Shown in pieces: positions 17,405-26,932 of a DNA stretch of 64,000 nucleotides. Below the pieces are notes generated by a model, which was not told the origin of the DNA, did not search any database, and worked only from the letters and a program-made list of their open reading frames with translations. Location of the stretch: assembly GCA_039821145.1 (NCBI GenBank), contig JBCBOS010000011.1, forward strand, positions 195,266 to 259,265, in the 5' to 3' direction. Source of the DNA: JBCCSZ01 sp039821145. GTDB lineage: Bacteria; Bacteroidota; Bacteroidia; Chitinophagales; Saprospiraceae. Both the position numbers and the translations under genes were made by a program. The first letter of the stretch is position 1, and each line of letters opens with the position of its first letter.

Positions 17405-18187
17405 ATGAAGTCACTTTTGTTTTGTACCACCGCCGCCTTGTGCCTTTGCTTGCTGGGAGCTTGCAGTGTCAAGACGTTTCCCTCCACTTCTCAGCCCATC
17501 AATCACGTCCTTTGGGACAGCCTTCTCAAACAGCATGTGGATGCCAACGGCTGGGTTGATTACCAAGGCTTTGTCCAAGACAGCAGTCGACTCAATCAAT
17601 ATCTGTCCTCTCTCAGCGCGCATCATCCCAATGAGGCCAATTGGAGTCGGGAGCAGCGGCTGGCTTATTGGATCAATGCCTACAATGCATTCACCGTGCA
17701 GTTGATGATCCGACACCATCCGGTAGAAAGCATCAAAGACATCAAAAATGGAATTCCTTTTGTCAATTCTGTGTGGGACATTGCCTTCATCCAAATAGAG
17801 GGGGCGACCTACGATCTGAACAACATTGAGCACAGCATCTTGCGCAAGCGGTTCTCAGAGCCTCGCATTCACTTTGCCATCAACTGTGCTTCCTATTCTT
17901 GCCCGGTTTTGCTCGACGAGGCCTACACCGCAGATCAAATAGAGGAACAGTTGGACCGCCAGGCACGCCTCTTTCTCAGCGATCAGAAAAGGAATGTCAT
18001 TGAAGCAGACAAGATTCGCCTCTCCAAAATCTTCAAGTGGTTCAAGGGCGACTTTACCGATGGACAGACTCTGATCGAATTCCTGAATCGATATTCAGCC
18101 GTGCAAATCCAACCCAAGGCCAAGCTCGAATACCTCGACTACAACTGGACGGTCAACAGCCAGGCTAAAAACTCAACTGCTCTCTGA
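17405..18187 (+). CDS. DUF547 lipoprotein
   Basis: 260 residues, starting with a lipoprotein signal (lipobox LGAC, Cys20). DUF547 follows, with the typical AYWINAYNAFTVQLM, then HFAINCASYSCPVL and a C-terminal LDYNWTVN. The conserved Cys in NCASYSCP suggests a transglutaminase-like papain fold, but no activity is established. The ATG directly before the signal peptide was chosen. The 3' end overlaps the converging M1 peptidase gene by 23 bp. Confidence 0.92.
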   Translation: MKSLLFCTTAALCLCLLGACSVKTFPSTSQPINHVLWDSLLKQHVDANGWVDYQGFVQDSSRLNQYLSSLSAHHPNEANWSREQRLAYWINAYNAFTVQLMIRHHPVESIKDIKNGIPFVNSVWDIAFIQIEGATYDLNNIEHSILRKRFSEPRIHFAINCASYSCPVLLDEAYTADQIEEQLDRQARLFLSDQKRNVIEADKIRLSKIFKWFKGDFTDGQTLIEFLNRYSAVQIQPKAKLEYLDYNWTVNSQAKNSTAL

Positions 18188-21100
18188 TCCGCCAGGGATT
18201 GATCTGTCTCAAGCGCAGGGTGAAGGTGATGCGAGAAGCGTAATTGCCTCCAGATCGCTGCTTGTACAATTGATCGATTTGGTCGGAATTGAAAAAGGGA
18301 AAATGGGCAACGAAGGTACCGCCCAGCAATTCCAGCATGGCCCCACCGCTGTACAAAAACTGATCGCTGAACGTTTCTTCTTCGCCGATCAGCTCTGCCC
18401 TGTTGAAGTATCCCAGATCGATGTAGGGCTTGATGTTTCGGATGATGGGGGCATTGATGGGCAAGTCGAGCTTCAGGCTGGCCGAGGCGATGAAATCGTT
18501 GCTTTGCCCAATGCTTTGCTGACTGCCGAATGCATTTTTGAATCCACCTTCCCGGCCCGTCACTTGCTGGGACCAGATGTTGGTCTGCTCGTTCCGTCCA
18601 AAGAATACCTCGTCGAACTGATAGTCGTTGAAGCCCTGGTGAATGAGGGCAAATGATCCTCGGGTGAGGGCATTGGAATAGCTGCGCGAATCTCGTCGGC
18701 TGTTGAGAATGAACTTGCCCACGTACAATCGGAAGTCGATATTGCGCCCTCGCTCATAGGTGTAGCTGGCATTGAGGACGAAGGAAGCCTTCAGGTAATT
18801 TTCCCGATCTCCAAATGGATTGTCGTAGGATTGTTGCTCCAGCAAAAGGCCAAAGTTGTAGGGGTTGACGGGGCGGTTGTTGACCCCGCGGTATGAAATC
18901 TGATGGATGAGACTTCGGTCTGTTTTGTTGCCGATGTATTGGCCATTTTGGTCAAAGTCCGTGCTTTCCTGCCCGATGAACAAACTGCGTGCCTGTAGTT
19001 GGGCCCGATACGTCCCAGCCGGGTCGGTGCGAATGTACAAGTCGAGGGTGGGAGCCACTCGGTAGAATGGCAGGTGGGTGGAGAAGACGCTGTCTCTTTC
19101 CAGAAAGTTGGAGCTGTAGCGCTTGACATTGGCGCCCAGCGTGATTTTCCGGAATGTTCCTTTTTTCGGATAAAAATTGTACTGAGCAAAGCCAATCCCG
19201 TTGAGCTGCTTGCTATCAAATGCATAGGATGGCGCCAGGGCAAACTCGATCTTGCGTTCTGGCAAGACTGTATTGTAAACGGCTGCTCCGAGCATCAGTC
19301 CGTCGTATTGATTCCAGGTGGCGGTGGGCAACCAGTACAGACTATTTCTCTTGGTATTTTCCATTCCCATGACGAATCGGGTTCGCAGCGGCGTAAAGCG
19401 TTTGAAACTGCCGTTCACCTTGACATCGTCATTTTGGCGATTGATGTCCAAAGTGTAGTGCTTGGGGTCGAGTAGGATTTGGTCGTATTCTCCTTCGGGA
19501 AAATCGAGGGTTTTCGTTCCTTCGAATCCCTCGTACCACTGCATGCGAACCACCTTGCCATCCTTCATGCCCGCTACGGGAAGGGGAGAAGTCAACTGCC
19601 CTTTGTTTTGCACCTTCAGTTGGTAGCCCTGGCCATCGCTCGACAGCTTTTTGACCGCATAGTCGATCTTGTCGTTGGAGCCGATCAGGCCGTCGATGAG
19701 CCAGGAAAGGTCCTTGTCGGTTTTGGACCGGAAGTGTGCCCACAGATCGGCGGGTTGCGGATGCTTGAACGCCCACTCTTGGTAAAAGGATTGCATGATC
19801 TCGTCAAACAACTCCGTGCCCAGGTAGTATTGTGCCATGCGGAAGGCCTGGGCTGGCTTTTCGTAGCCACCGAGGAAGTAATTGACCCGAGAGTAATCGT
19901 CGGAGTGAGTGACGGGAGCCTGATCGTCGTTGCGGCGGGCTTGGTACAAATAGGCCATCTCGCCCATGCTCATATCTGTGTCTTTGAGAAAGAACTCGGG
20001 AAAGAACTCATTTTTTGAGTTCGGATAAAATTTTTCTGTATAGCGATGATCGTAATAGGAGTTGATCCCTTCGTCCAACCACACATGGTCGCGCTCGTTG
20101 AAGCCCAGGATGCCATAGAACCAATTGTGGCCGACCTCGTGGGTGATGACCTCGTCCAAAGGCTGTGGCGAGCCCATCAGTCCGATGACGGTGATCATGG
20201 GGTACTCCATTCCTCCTCCGGCAGACAAGGCGCTTTGGACAGCCGTGGCTTGCGGATAGGGATATTCTCCCACCAGTTCTGAGTAAAATTCGAGTGCTCG
20301 GTCCACATAGAAGGTGCCCTTTTTCCACATTTCTCCTTCTTGGTTGGTGAAAAACGCCCAGCTGTCGACCGTCTTGCCGGAAGCCATTTTGACTTCGCTT
20401 TTTTGGACGTAGAATCGCTTGTCGGCAAACCAGGCAAAGTCGTGTATCTGCTCAGCGGTGTAGCGGATGGTTTTCATCTTTTGGCTGGAAGGAGGAAAGC
20501 GGACATCACTTTCGTCCAGGCTGTCTTTGAGCAAGCGGTTGGAACGCTGGATTTGTTCTTTGATGAATTGTTGTTCGCTTTCGGTTTGGAGCTCGCCACT
20601 GGCTGCTACGATGTAATTGTCGGGCAGGGTAATGCGCACATCATAAGACCCAAATTCCGAGTAAAATTCTCCCATGTCCAAGTAGGGCATTGGGTGCCAA
20701 CCCTCCCGGTCGTATACGGCAGGCTTGGGAAACCACTGGGTGAGCTGGTAGGATTGACCAACGTGGCCCAGGCGAGAAAAGGAGCGAGGAATTTTCAGGA
20801 GAAATGGTGTCCGGATCACGGTGGTCGCGCCTGGCCCTAGGGGCTCTGCCAATTCCAATAGGGCAATGTCTGGGTTGTTGGTCTTGAGGTCCCAGCTGAT
20901 GCTGTTGCCGTTTTGTTGGAAGTCGAGCTTGGAGAAGTTGCCCAATTCGCTATCTTTGGCAAAGAAAAATCGAGAGCTACCTGTCCGCAGTTTTTGTCTG
21001 GCAAAAGCAGTATTTCGATCCTTGTAGGCATTGGCCCACAGATGCATGTACATCTCTTTTAAGGTATCAGGTGATCGGTTGACATAGGTGATTTCAATGT

Positions 21101-21236
21101 AGCCATCCAGGGTGTGCAACGAATCGTTTAGGGTCACCTCAATGAGGGTGTTGACTTCCTGTTGGAAATACGCTGTTTGTTGCGCCTGGCTCAAAGAACA
21201 GCCAAACAAGGCCAGAAAGGCGATCAATGATCTCAT
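18165..21236 (-). CDS. M1-family metallopeptidase with C-terminal beta-barrel-like domain
   Basis: 1023 residues with a signal peptide (cleavage after about residue 18). The aminopeptidase-N-like part carries the zinc motif HEVGH at 366-370 with the third ligand Glu389 (HExxH-x18-E) and GGGMEYP at 340-346 in place of GAMEN. After a short domain ending near residue 620, the last 400 residues consist of alternating strands rich in Tyr, Arg and Phe and end in Phe. This pattern resembles an outer-membrane barrel. The enzyme is probably tethered at the outer membrane. The start is the ATG before the hydrophobic signal; the upstream frame is open by chance. Confidence 0.9.
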   Translation of the reverse strand: MRSLIAFLALFGCSLSQAQQTAYFQQEVNTLIEVTLNDSLHTLDGYIEITYVNRSPDTLKEMYMHLWANAYKDRNTAFARQKLRTGSSRFFFAKDSELGNFSKLDFQQNGNSISWDLKTNNPDIALLELAEPLGPGATTVIRTPFLLKIPRSFSRLGHVGQSYQLTQWFPKPAVYDREGWHPMPYLDMGEFYSEFGSYDVRITLPDNYIVAASGELQTESEQQFIKEQIQRSNRLLKDSLDESDVRFPPSSQKMKTIRYTAEQIHDFAWFADKRFYVQKSEVKMASGKTVDSWAFFTNQEGEMWKKGTFYVDRALEFYSELVGEYPYPQATAVQSALSAGGGMEYPMITVIGLMGSPQPLDEVITHEVGHNWFYGILGFNERDHVWLDEGINSYYDHRYTEKFYPNSKNEFFPEFFLKDTDMSMGEMAYLYQARRNDDQAPVTHSDDYSRVNYFLGGYEKPAQAFRMAQYYLGTELFDEIMQSFYQEWAFKHPQPADLWAHFRSKTDKDLSWLIDGLIGSNDKIDYAVKKLSSDGQGYQLKVQNKGQLTSPLPVAGMKDGKVVRMQWYEGFEGTKTLDFPEGEYDQILLDPKHYTLDINRQNDDVKVNGSFKRFTPLRTRFVMGMENTKRNSLYWLPTATWNQYDGLMLGAAVYNTVLPERKIEFALAPSYAFDSKQLNGIGFAQYNFYPKKGTFRKITLGANVKRYSSNFLERDSVFSTHLPFYRVAPTLDLYIRTDPAGTYRAQLQARSLFIGQESTDFDQNGQYIGNKTDRSLIHQISYRGVNNRPVNPYNFGLLLEQQSYDNPFGDRENYLKASFVLNASYTYERGRNIDFRLYVGKFILNSRRDSRSYSNALTRGSFALIHQGFNDYQFDEVFFGRNEQTNIWSQQVTGREGGFKNAFGSQQSIGQSNDFIASASLKLDLPINAPIIRNIKPYIDLGYFNRAELIGEEETFSDQFLYSGGAMLELLGGTFVAHFPFFNSDQIDQLYKQRSGGNYASRITFTLRLRQINPWRIREQLSF

Positions 21237-21340
21237 GTGATAATTTTTTTTGGCAAAACCACGGGATGTTGGAGAATTTCCACTCTCGGGGCATGTCTCA
21301 AGCGGAACAAGCTCCCTCATATGCAAAAATAACATTATTT

Positions 21341-21928
21341 ATGTACAGACTATACGCAATTTTTGGACTTGGGGTACTTCTTTGGGCTTGCAATCCAAAG
21401 GTTTCTGATTCGGCCCAAGCCAGCGCCGAAGCAGCCGTAGAATCGGCTGGCCAGATGGGAAGCTTCCCCGACGCATGGGTGGGGACCTGGGTCGGAGCAC
21501 TCGACATCTATCGGGGGACCAAAAAGCTGCAAAGTGTGCCAATGGAAATTCAGATTGGGGCCAATGATGGCCGAGGGCGATACAGCTGGACGAGTACCTT
21601 CCTCGGCAAGGACACCATCGTCAAGCCCTACGAGCTGCAAACCATCGATGCGGCAGCAGGCAAGTATGTGATGGACGAGAAAAACAGCATCAAAATAGAG
21701 TCTTACCTCCACGATCAAAAGCTGGTCAGTTGGTTTGAGGTGCAGGGCAGCTTGATTTCTGCGACTTATGAGATCATCAACGGACAACTGGTCTTCGAGA
21801 TATTAGCGGGTTCCGACAAAGAGGTAAGCACAACGGGAGGGACCCAATTCGAAGGAGAGGACATTCCACCCGTTCGGTCTTTTCCCATCGGCACCATGCA
21901 GAGAGGGGTGTTGACCAAAAAAAATTGA
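21341..21928 (+). CDS. Lipoprotein of unknown function
   Basis: 195 residues with a lipoprotein signal (lipobox LWAC, Cys16). The mature part begins with a Ser/Ala-rich tether, then WVGTWVGALDIY and regularly alternating beta-strands (MEIQIGAN, RYSWTSTF, KIESYLHDQKLVSWFEVQG). This resembles a lipocalin-like or similar small beta-barrel, but I recognise no family. It is divergent from the M1 peptidase gene and convergent with galE. Confidence 0.78.
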   Translation: MYRLYAIFGLGVLLWACNPKVSDSAQASAEAAVESAGQMGSFPDAWVGTWVGALDIYRGTKKLQSVPMEIQIGANDGRGRYSWTSTFLGKDTIVKPYELQTIDAAAGKYVMDEKNSIKIESYLHDQKLVSWFEVQGSLISATYEIINGQLVFEILAGSDKEVSTTGGTQFEGEDIPPVRSFPIGTMQRGVLTKKN

Positions 21929-21955
21929 CCTTGTCGAGCACGAGACCCGACAAGG
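21929..21955 (-). terminator. Hairpin terminator downstream of galE
   Basis: CCTTGTCG and CGACAAGG form an 8-bp stem. Read on the minus strand, the stem is followed by TCAA and then a run of eight T, consistent with intrinsic termination of transcripts arriving from galE. Confidence 0.6.
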
Positions 21956-21995
21956 CAACAAGACTATGGACACCCTATGACTGTTCAAATAAGAA

Positions 21996-22033
21996 AACCG
22001 ACTCAATAGCGGTCATCGCTTACTGAATCGGTT
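21996..22033. repeat. Inverted repeat between convergent genes
   Basis: AACCGACTCA faces TGAATCGGTT (one mismatch on the plus strand, a G-U wobble in minus-strand RNA), with an inner AGCG/CGCT stem. It probably works with the hairpin at 21929-21955 as a termination region between the lipoprotein gene and galE. Confidence 0.55.
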
Positions 22034-22172
22034 CGTAACAAATATGAGAATATTTGCGGAGTTTTACAAAGGTTTCAGGGGCTTACATCAAATATTTATT
22101 TGAAAATAAATTATATCAATTGATTACGTATGAGCTGAAATTTTCATGGGATTCTCATCCCAGATTTTCGCT

Positions 22173-23207
22173 CTACGAACTGGCAACCATGGCCGACCGC
22201 CGCTTCTCCCATTCCCAAGCTGACTTCATGATTTCTTCGATCCTTCTCTGGGGCTTCCAGTCCAATTCGCGATTCGCCAGATCGTTGTTGGCGTAAATGG
22301 CCACCACATCACCAGGGCGGCGCGGGCCTATTTGGTAGTTGAGTTGTTGGCCTGTAACCTTCTCAAATGCGTTGATGGCTTCCAATACAGTCGCCCCATC
22401 GCCCAGCCCGAGATTGAAGATGCTGCAGTTTTTCGAATTCTTTTCTGCCAACAGATATTGCAAAGATTTGGTGTGTGCATTGGCCAAGTCCATGATGTGG
22501 ATGTAGTCGCGGACGCAACTGCCATCGCGGGTATCGTAATCATCGCCATAGACCATCATAGAGCTGCGCTTCCCAATGGCCGTCTCTGTGATGACGGGGA
22601 CGAGATTGAGGGCCACATTGACGGGCGATTCTCCGATCAACCCACTTTCGTGGGCACCCGCTGGGTTGAAGTAGCGAAGGATGACGGCCTGAGAAGAGGC
22701 GTGTTTGTGGCAAAAAGCTTGGATGATGCCTTCGCCAATCTGCTTGGTATGTGCATAGGGCGATTCTGCGGCCTGTAGCGGGGTATGTTCTGTCACGGGC
22801 AGCTCAGAGGCGTTGCCATAGACAGAGCAGGAGGAAGAAAATATGAAATTGGCAATGTCGTACTCCAAAGATAGAGACAACACATTGATCAGGCTGTTGA
22901 GGTTGTTGTCGTAATACCGAAGGGGCTGCTCGACCGATTCTCCGACAGCCTTGAGGGCAGCAAAGTGGATGATGCCGACGATGTCGGGATGGTCTTTGAA
23001 GATTTGTCTGGTCCCTTCTTTGTCACAAAGGTCGGTGCTGTAGTGGGTGACAGACTTCCCTGTGATCTGCTGGATGTATTCAAGTGGTTTCAGGTCGGAG
23101 TTGACGAGATTGTCAACAGAGATGACTTCGAAGCCATTGTCGATCAGGTCGATGATGGTATGGCTGCCGATATAACCACAACCACCGGTGACAAGTACTT
23201 TTTTCAT
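22173..23207 (-). CDS. galE: UDP-glucose 4-epimerase
   Basis: Interconverts UDP-glucose and UDP-galactose with tightly bound NAD. The 344-residue extended SDR has the GGCGYIGSH dinucleotide motif at the N-terminus, SSSCSVYG with the active Ser, the catalytic SPYAHTK (YxxxK), then RYFNPAGAH and VRDYIHIMDL typical of GalE. Length is normal for the family. It is divergent from cysQ and provides nucleotide sugars for the glycan genes nearby. Confidence 0.95.
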   Translation of the reverse strand: MKKVLVTGGCGYIGSHTIIDLIDNGFEVISVDNLVNSDLKPLEYIQQITGKSVTHYSTDLCDKEGTRQIFKDHPDIVGIIHFAALKAVGESVEQPLRYYDNNLNSLINVLSLSLEYDIANFIFSSSCSVYGNASELPVTEHTPLQAAESPYAHTKQIGEGIIQAFCHKHASSQAVILRYFNPAGAHESGLIGESPVNVALNLVPVITETAIGKRSSMMVYGDDYDTRDGSCVRDYIHIMDLANAHTKSLQYLLAEKNSKNCSIFNLGLGDGATVLEAINAFEKVTGQQLNYQIGPRRPGDVVAIYANNDLANRELDWKPQRRIEEIMKSAWEWEKRRSAMVASS

Positions 23208-23219
23208 AGATAAAATTTC

Positions 23220-23227
23220 TAACTTTG
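23220..23227 (+). promoter_or_regulatory. Possible -7 element for cysQ
   Basis: TAACTTTG matches TAnnTTTG and lies in the divergent intergenic region 112 bp before the cysQ start. No clear -33 TTTG at 19-20 bp was found. Confidence 0.4.
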
Positions 23228-23338
23228 TACTTTGTTTTGAATTTCACATATGATCCTAAGTGGATCAAGATCCGATTGATCCTATTTCTACGCAAGAAGC
23301 GGGTCTTTGGTTCAGGCAGACTTTCTTTCCACAAGATA

Positions 23339-24163
23339 ATGCAATTTTATATGACCTATTCCGATTTACTTCCTCAAATCATTGAGATCGCTCGCACCGC
23401 AGGCAATGAGATCATGAAAATCTATACAGACGAGTCGTCCGACTTTGGCATCGAGGCCAAAAAGGATAATTCTCCGCTCACCAAGGCCGACAAAGCAGCC
23501 AACGACCTCATCTGCCAGGGCCTGGAAGCCCTGCCGATTGTGTATCCCATCATCTCGGAGGAAAACAAAGAAGTTCCCTACGAAGTCCGTCGACACTACG
23601 ACATGTTTTGGCTGGTGGACCCACTCGATGGCACCAAGGAATTCATCAAACGCAATGGCGAATTCACTGTCAACATTGCCTTGGTGCAAGGACAGAGTCC
23701 CGTGATGGGGGTTGTCTATGCCCCTGCTTTGGACGAGTGCTATTTTGCCAGCAAGGGAGGTGGTGCGTTTGTGGAAAAAGAAGGGCAGCAGACCCCTCTA
23801 CAGGCTGGACAGTTTGCATTGGATCAAAAAAGTCTTCGGGTCATCTGTTCTCGTTCTCACCTCAACGATGCCACCCAGGCATTTGTGGATCGCTTGACAG
23901 AACCCGAGTTGGTATCCAAAGGCAGTTCTCTCAAGTTCTTGTTACTGGCTGGCCAGCAGGCTGAGTTGTACCCTCGATTGGCACCTACCATGGAGTGGGA
24001 CACGGGGGCGGCACAGATTGTACTGGAAGAAGCAGGCGGGCAGGTATTGAATGCCGAAGACCACCGGCCTCTCCGCTACAACAAGCCCAATCTGCTCAAT
24101 CCCTACTTCATCGCTTGTGGACAAATGGCCTCCCAGGTAGAAGAACTCTTCGCCTACGCCTAA
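23339..24163 (+). CDS. cysQ: 3'(2'),5'-bisphosphate nucleotidase
   Basis: Removes the 3' phosphate from phosphoadenosine phosphates produced by sulfate or acyl-carrier metabolism. 274 residues of the inositol-monophosphatase fold: SPLTKADKAAN, the metal-binding EEN after PIIS, DPLDGTKEF, and the C-terminal TMEWDTGAAQIVLEEAGG. The start is one of two in-frame ATGs (23339 or 23351); either gives a complete protein. The glycosyltransferase gene starts 3 bp after its stop. Confidence 0.93.
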   Translation: MQFYMTYSDLLPQIIEIARTAGNEIMKIYTDESSDFGIEAKKDNSPLTKADKAANDLICQGLEALPIVYPIISEENKEVPYEVRRHYDMFWLVDPLDGTKEFIKRNGEFTVNIALVQGQSPVMGVVYAPALDECYFASKGGGAFVEKEGQQTPLQAGQFALDQKSLRVICSRSHLNDATQAFVDRLTEPELVSKGSSLKFLLLAGQQAELYPRLAPTMEWDTGAAQIVLEEAGGQVLNAEDHRPLRYNKPNLLNPYFIACGQMASQVEELFAYA

Positions 24164-24166
24164 AAA

Positions 24167-24955
24167 TTGAGCGACTTGCCTGCCCTGAGTGTCATCATTC
24201 CCACCTACAATGAGGCCGCCCACATCGAGGTCGCCCTGCAATCAGTAGTGTGGGCAGATGAGCTGATCGTGGTTGATTCTTTCAGTATGGACGATACCTT
24301 GGCCATTGCCCGCCGCTTTCCGGTGCGCATCCTGGAACGAGCCTACAAAAGTCCGGCTGATCAGAAAAACTGGGCCATTCCACAAGCCAGCCATGAATGG
24401 GTTCTCCTGCTCGATGCCGACGAGCGAATCACTCCCCAGCTGGCCAAAGAGATCCAACAGCTTTTGCAGCAGCCTCCCCCACAAGATGCCTATTGGATCA
24501 GGCGCAGCAGCTTTTTTCTTGGCAAACGCATTCGCTACAGCGGCTGGCAGGGTGACAAGGTCATTCGACTGATTCGCCGCGATCGCTGCCGATACCGAGA
24601 GGTACAGGTACACGAAGAGATTGCTACGGAAGGCATCCAAGTGGGGCAACTGAAGGCGGCAATGGACCACTACACTTGTGAAGAACTGACGCCCTTTCTG
24701 GAAAAAATGCGTCGCTATGGCCAATGGTCGGCCCTCGATCATCGCTCGCGGACCCCTCGGGTTGGATATTTTCACCTACTGGTCAAGCCCCTTTGGCGAT
24801 TTGTGAATCACTACCTGCTGCGGCTGGGCTTTTTGGATGGCTGGCGTGGGCTGCTCATCAGCGCCATTATGGCCTGGGGGGTATTTTTGCGTTACGCTTA
24901 CTTATGGGAATGGCAGTGGAAGGAGCGAAAAGGAGGGGAATCTCACAAGGAATGA
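24167..24955 (+). CDS. Family 2 glycosyltransferase (WaaE/KdtX-like), TTG start
   Basis: 262 residues. The GT-A nucleotide-binding start LSVIIPTYNEAAHIE, then VDSFSMDDT and the metal-binding LLLDADERI place it in family GT2, close to LPS-core transferases of the WaaE type. The membrane-proximal C-terminus (about 205-255) is hydrophobic. No ATG lies between the cysQ stop and the conserved first strand, so the TTG 3 bp after that stop is the only workable start and the two genes are coupled. It converges with the deacetylase gene 5 bp away. Confidence 0.9.
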   Translation: MSDLPALSVIIPTYNEAAHIEVALQSVVWADELIVVDSFSMDDTLAIARRFPVRILERAYKSPADQKNWAIPQASHEWVLLLDADERITPQLAKEIQQLLQQPPPQDAYWIRRSSFFLGKRIRYSGWQGDKVIRLIRRDRCRYREVQVHEEIATEGIQVGQLKAAMDHYTCEELTPFLEKMRRYGQWSALDHRSRTPRVGYFHLLVKPLWRFVNHYLLRLGFLDGWRGLLISAIMAWGVFLRYAYLWEWQWKERKGGESHKE

Positions 24956-24960
24956 TCCTC

Positions 24961-25740
24961 TCATCCTTGTTGGAACAGGGGCGAGAAAGGCAAAAACTGA
25001 ATGCCTCTTTGGACAAATCCTTCGATCAAGGCTTCAAAAATGGAAGTGGTTTCTTCGTGATCGTGCAGCAGAATGACCTCTGTACTGCTCGACGACAGCC
25101 AGCGGTTTTTGCCTTGGGATTGCTGGCCTCGCACGTCCTTGGGGGCGGGATCATCCATTCGTTTCAACAGACCTTCGAGTCTTTCCAAGCCTTTGAGCGG
25201 GCGGGCGAGGGTGAGCGACCACTCCATGGTGTCGTAGGTCCAGTGCCAGTCGGCATCTGTGGCAAGTCCCGTCTGTTGGTAGTATTGATAAGAGAGCTGG
25301 GGGAAGCGGGGTTGGTCATAGCCCAAATGGCGCAGCATGGCCTGAATGATGGCCTTTCTGTTTTGTCCTCTGGGGTCGGTCAATGGATTCAGCACCAAGC
25401 CATAGCGACCATCTCCCTTGTCGCCAAAGGGAAAGCGAAACCAATTGGCGGGTCTGTTGACGTCTGCTTCCTGGTACAGTCGGTCGATCAACTCATGGGT
25501 TTGCTGAATTTCGAGATGGGCCTCGTCCATGTCCAAATCCGAAAAATGCGGGTGGTTGTAGGAGTGGTTGGCAATGACGAACCCCTTGCGAATGGCTTGA
25601 ATGACCGGCTCTGGATCGGCTTCCATGAAGTCTCCTCGGCAGAAAAAGACAGCGGGAATTTGCTGTTGGAAGAGAAAGTCCACCTTGGCTTGCATGTCCT
25701 TGGAAGGGCTGTCGTCAATGGTCAGATAGGCCCCCTTCAC
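24961..25740 (-). CDS. Polysaccharide deacetylase family protein, GTG start
   Basis: NodB-homology hydrolase removing N- or O-acetyl groups from a glycan. 259 residues carry all five family motifs: TIDDSPS (metal-binding Asp), NHSYNH (His pair), RFPFGD, DTMEWS and LLHDH. There is no signal peptide from this start, so it may be cytoplasmic or membrane-peripheral. The start is a GTG overlapping the TGA of trhO as GTGA; upstream codons belong to trhO in another frame and no ATG precedes the first motif. Confidence 0.88.
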   Translation of the reverse strand: MKGAYLTIDDSPSKDMQAKVDFLFQQQIPAVFFCRGDFMEADPEPVIQAIRKGFVIANHSYNHPHFSDLDMDEAHLEIQQTHELIDRLYQEADVNRPANWFRFPFGDKGDGRYGLVLNPLTDPRGQNRKAIIQAMLRHLGYDQPRFPQLSYQYYQQTGLATDADWHWTYDTMEWSLTLARPLKGLERLEGLLKRMDDPAPKDVRGQQSQGKNRWLSSSSTEVILLHDHEETTSIFEALIEGFVQRGIQFLPFSPLFQQG

Positions 25741-26768
25741 AGTGACCCCTTGTTGGCTTTGTAGCGCCCTTTTCCAAACTTCGTCCCATTGAATATCTCT
25801 GTTTTGCGCAAAAGAAGTTGCTCTTTGGCAGGGAGCTTGATGAAGTCCGAGCATTTGTTTGAGCAACACCCCTGATATTTGGCCGCACACTTCTCGCACT
25901 GGATGAAGAGCAGGTGGCAAGCATCATTGGCACAGTTGACATGCGAGTCACAAGGTACGCCGCATTGGTGGCACCGGGCGATGATCTCCTCGCTGATTCG
26001 TTCTCCCATGCGCTCGTCAAAGACAAAGTTTTTTCCCTTGAACTTATTGGTAAGACCTTTTTCGCGTACCTGTCGGGCGTATTCGATGATGCCACCGTCT
26101 AGTTGAAACACCTTCTGGAAGCCCTTGTGGCGATAGTAGGCGCTGGCTTTTTCACAGCGAATGCCACCTGTGCAGTACATGACGATGTTTTTGTCCTTGT
26201 GCTCCTGCAGCATGTCCTCAATGATGGGGAGGGATTCGCGGAAAGTCGTTACGTCGGGGCATACTGCATCTTCGAAATGGCCAACCTCACTTTCGTAGTG
26301 GTTGCGCATGTCGATGACGATGGTATCGGATTGGTCGGTCAGTTGGTTGAAGGTTTCCGCATCGATGTGTTGGCCGCGTTTGGTGACGTCGAAGGCATCG
26401 TCTTCCAGTCCATCGGCAACAATTTTGTGGCGGACTTTGATCTTGAGTTTGTAAAAGGACTTGCCATTGTCTTCGATGGCGATGTTGAGGCGCATGCCAT
26501 CCATCCAAGGAATGGAGTAGAGTTGGGCTTTGAAAGTTTCGAATTGTGCCTGTGGAACAGAAATCTGTCCATTGACCCCTTCGGAGGCGACGTAGATTCG
26601 ACCAAATACACCCACTTGATCCAGCAATTGGTACAACTCATCGCGAAAGTGCTCTGGCTGTTCGATCTGGTGGTAGCGGTAAAAAGAAAGTGTTACCCTG
26701 GCCTCGTCGCTTTGTTGGAGCTGTTCTTTCAACTCCTGGCTGTTGACTTTATTGAATAATCTCGCCAT
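25737..26768 (-). CDS. trhO: tRNA uridine(34) hydroxylase, rhodanese-type (YceA/TrhO)
   Basis: Oxygen-dependent hydroxylation of U34 in tRNA, an early step to 5-carboxymethoxyuridine in organisms that make it. 343 residues: an N-terminal acylphosphatase-like domain (about 1-100), the rhodanese domain with active loop YCTGGIRCEK, and a C-terminal Cys-rich region (CHQCGVPC, then several further Cys) likely to bind zinc. ATG at 26768 opens MARLFNKVN; another ATG 15 bp upstream is possible. It is upstream of, and translationally coupled to, the deacetylase. Confidence 0.92.
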   Translation of the reverse strand: MARLFNKVNSQELKEQLQQSDEARVTLSFYRYHQIEQPEHFRDELYQLLDQVGVFGRIYVASEGVNGQISVPQAQFETFKAQLYSIPWMDGMRLNIAIEDNGKSFYKLKIKVRHKIVADGLEDDAFDVTKRGQHIDAETFNQLTDQSDTIVIDMRNHYESEVGHFEDAVCPDVTTFRESLPIIEDMLQEHKDKNIVMYCTGGIRCEKASAYYRHKGFQKVFQLDGGIIEYARQVREKGLTNKFKGKNFVFDERMGERISEEIIARCHQCGVPCDSHVNCANDACHLLFIQCEKCAAKYQGCCSNKCSDFIKLPAKEQLLLRKTEIFNGTKFGKGRYKANKGSL

Positions 26769-26876
26769 TGGACAAAAGTGCATTGATTAGGCAAAGCCCG
26801 ATACGTAAATCGATGAGAAGATACAGCAGGTTGGCATCCACTCAAGGGCAAAATTACAAATAATAGAGGAATGATG

Positions 26877-26922
26877 ACAGGTTTTGGGGACCTGCTCTGT
26901 GGCAATGATCCCCAAAACCTGT
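26877..26922. terminator. 14-bp perfect inverted repeat after the subtilase gene
   Basis: ACAGGTTTTGGGGA and TCCCCAAAACCTGT are perfectly complementary and separated by 18 bp, ending 10 bp from the subtilase stop codon. This strong hairpin most likely terminates that minus-strand transcript. No long T-run follows. Confidence 0.7.
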
Positions 26923-26932
26923 GGAAGAGAGT

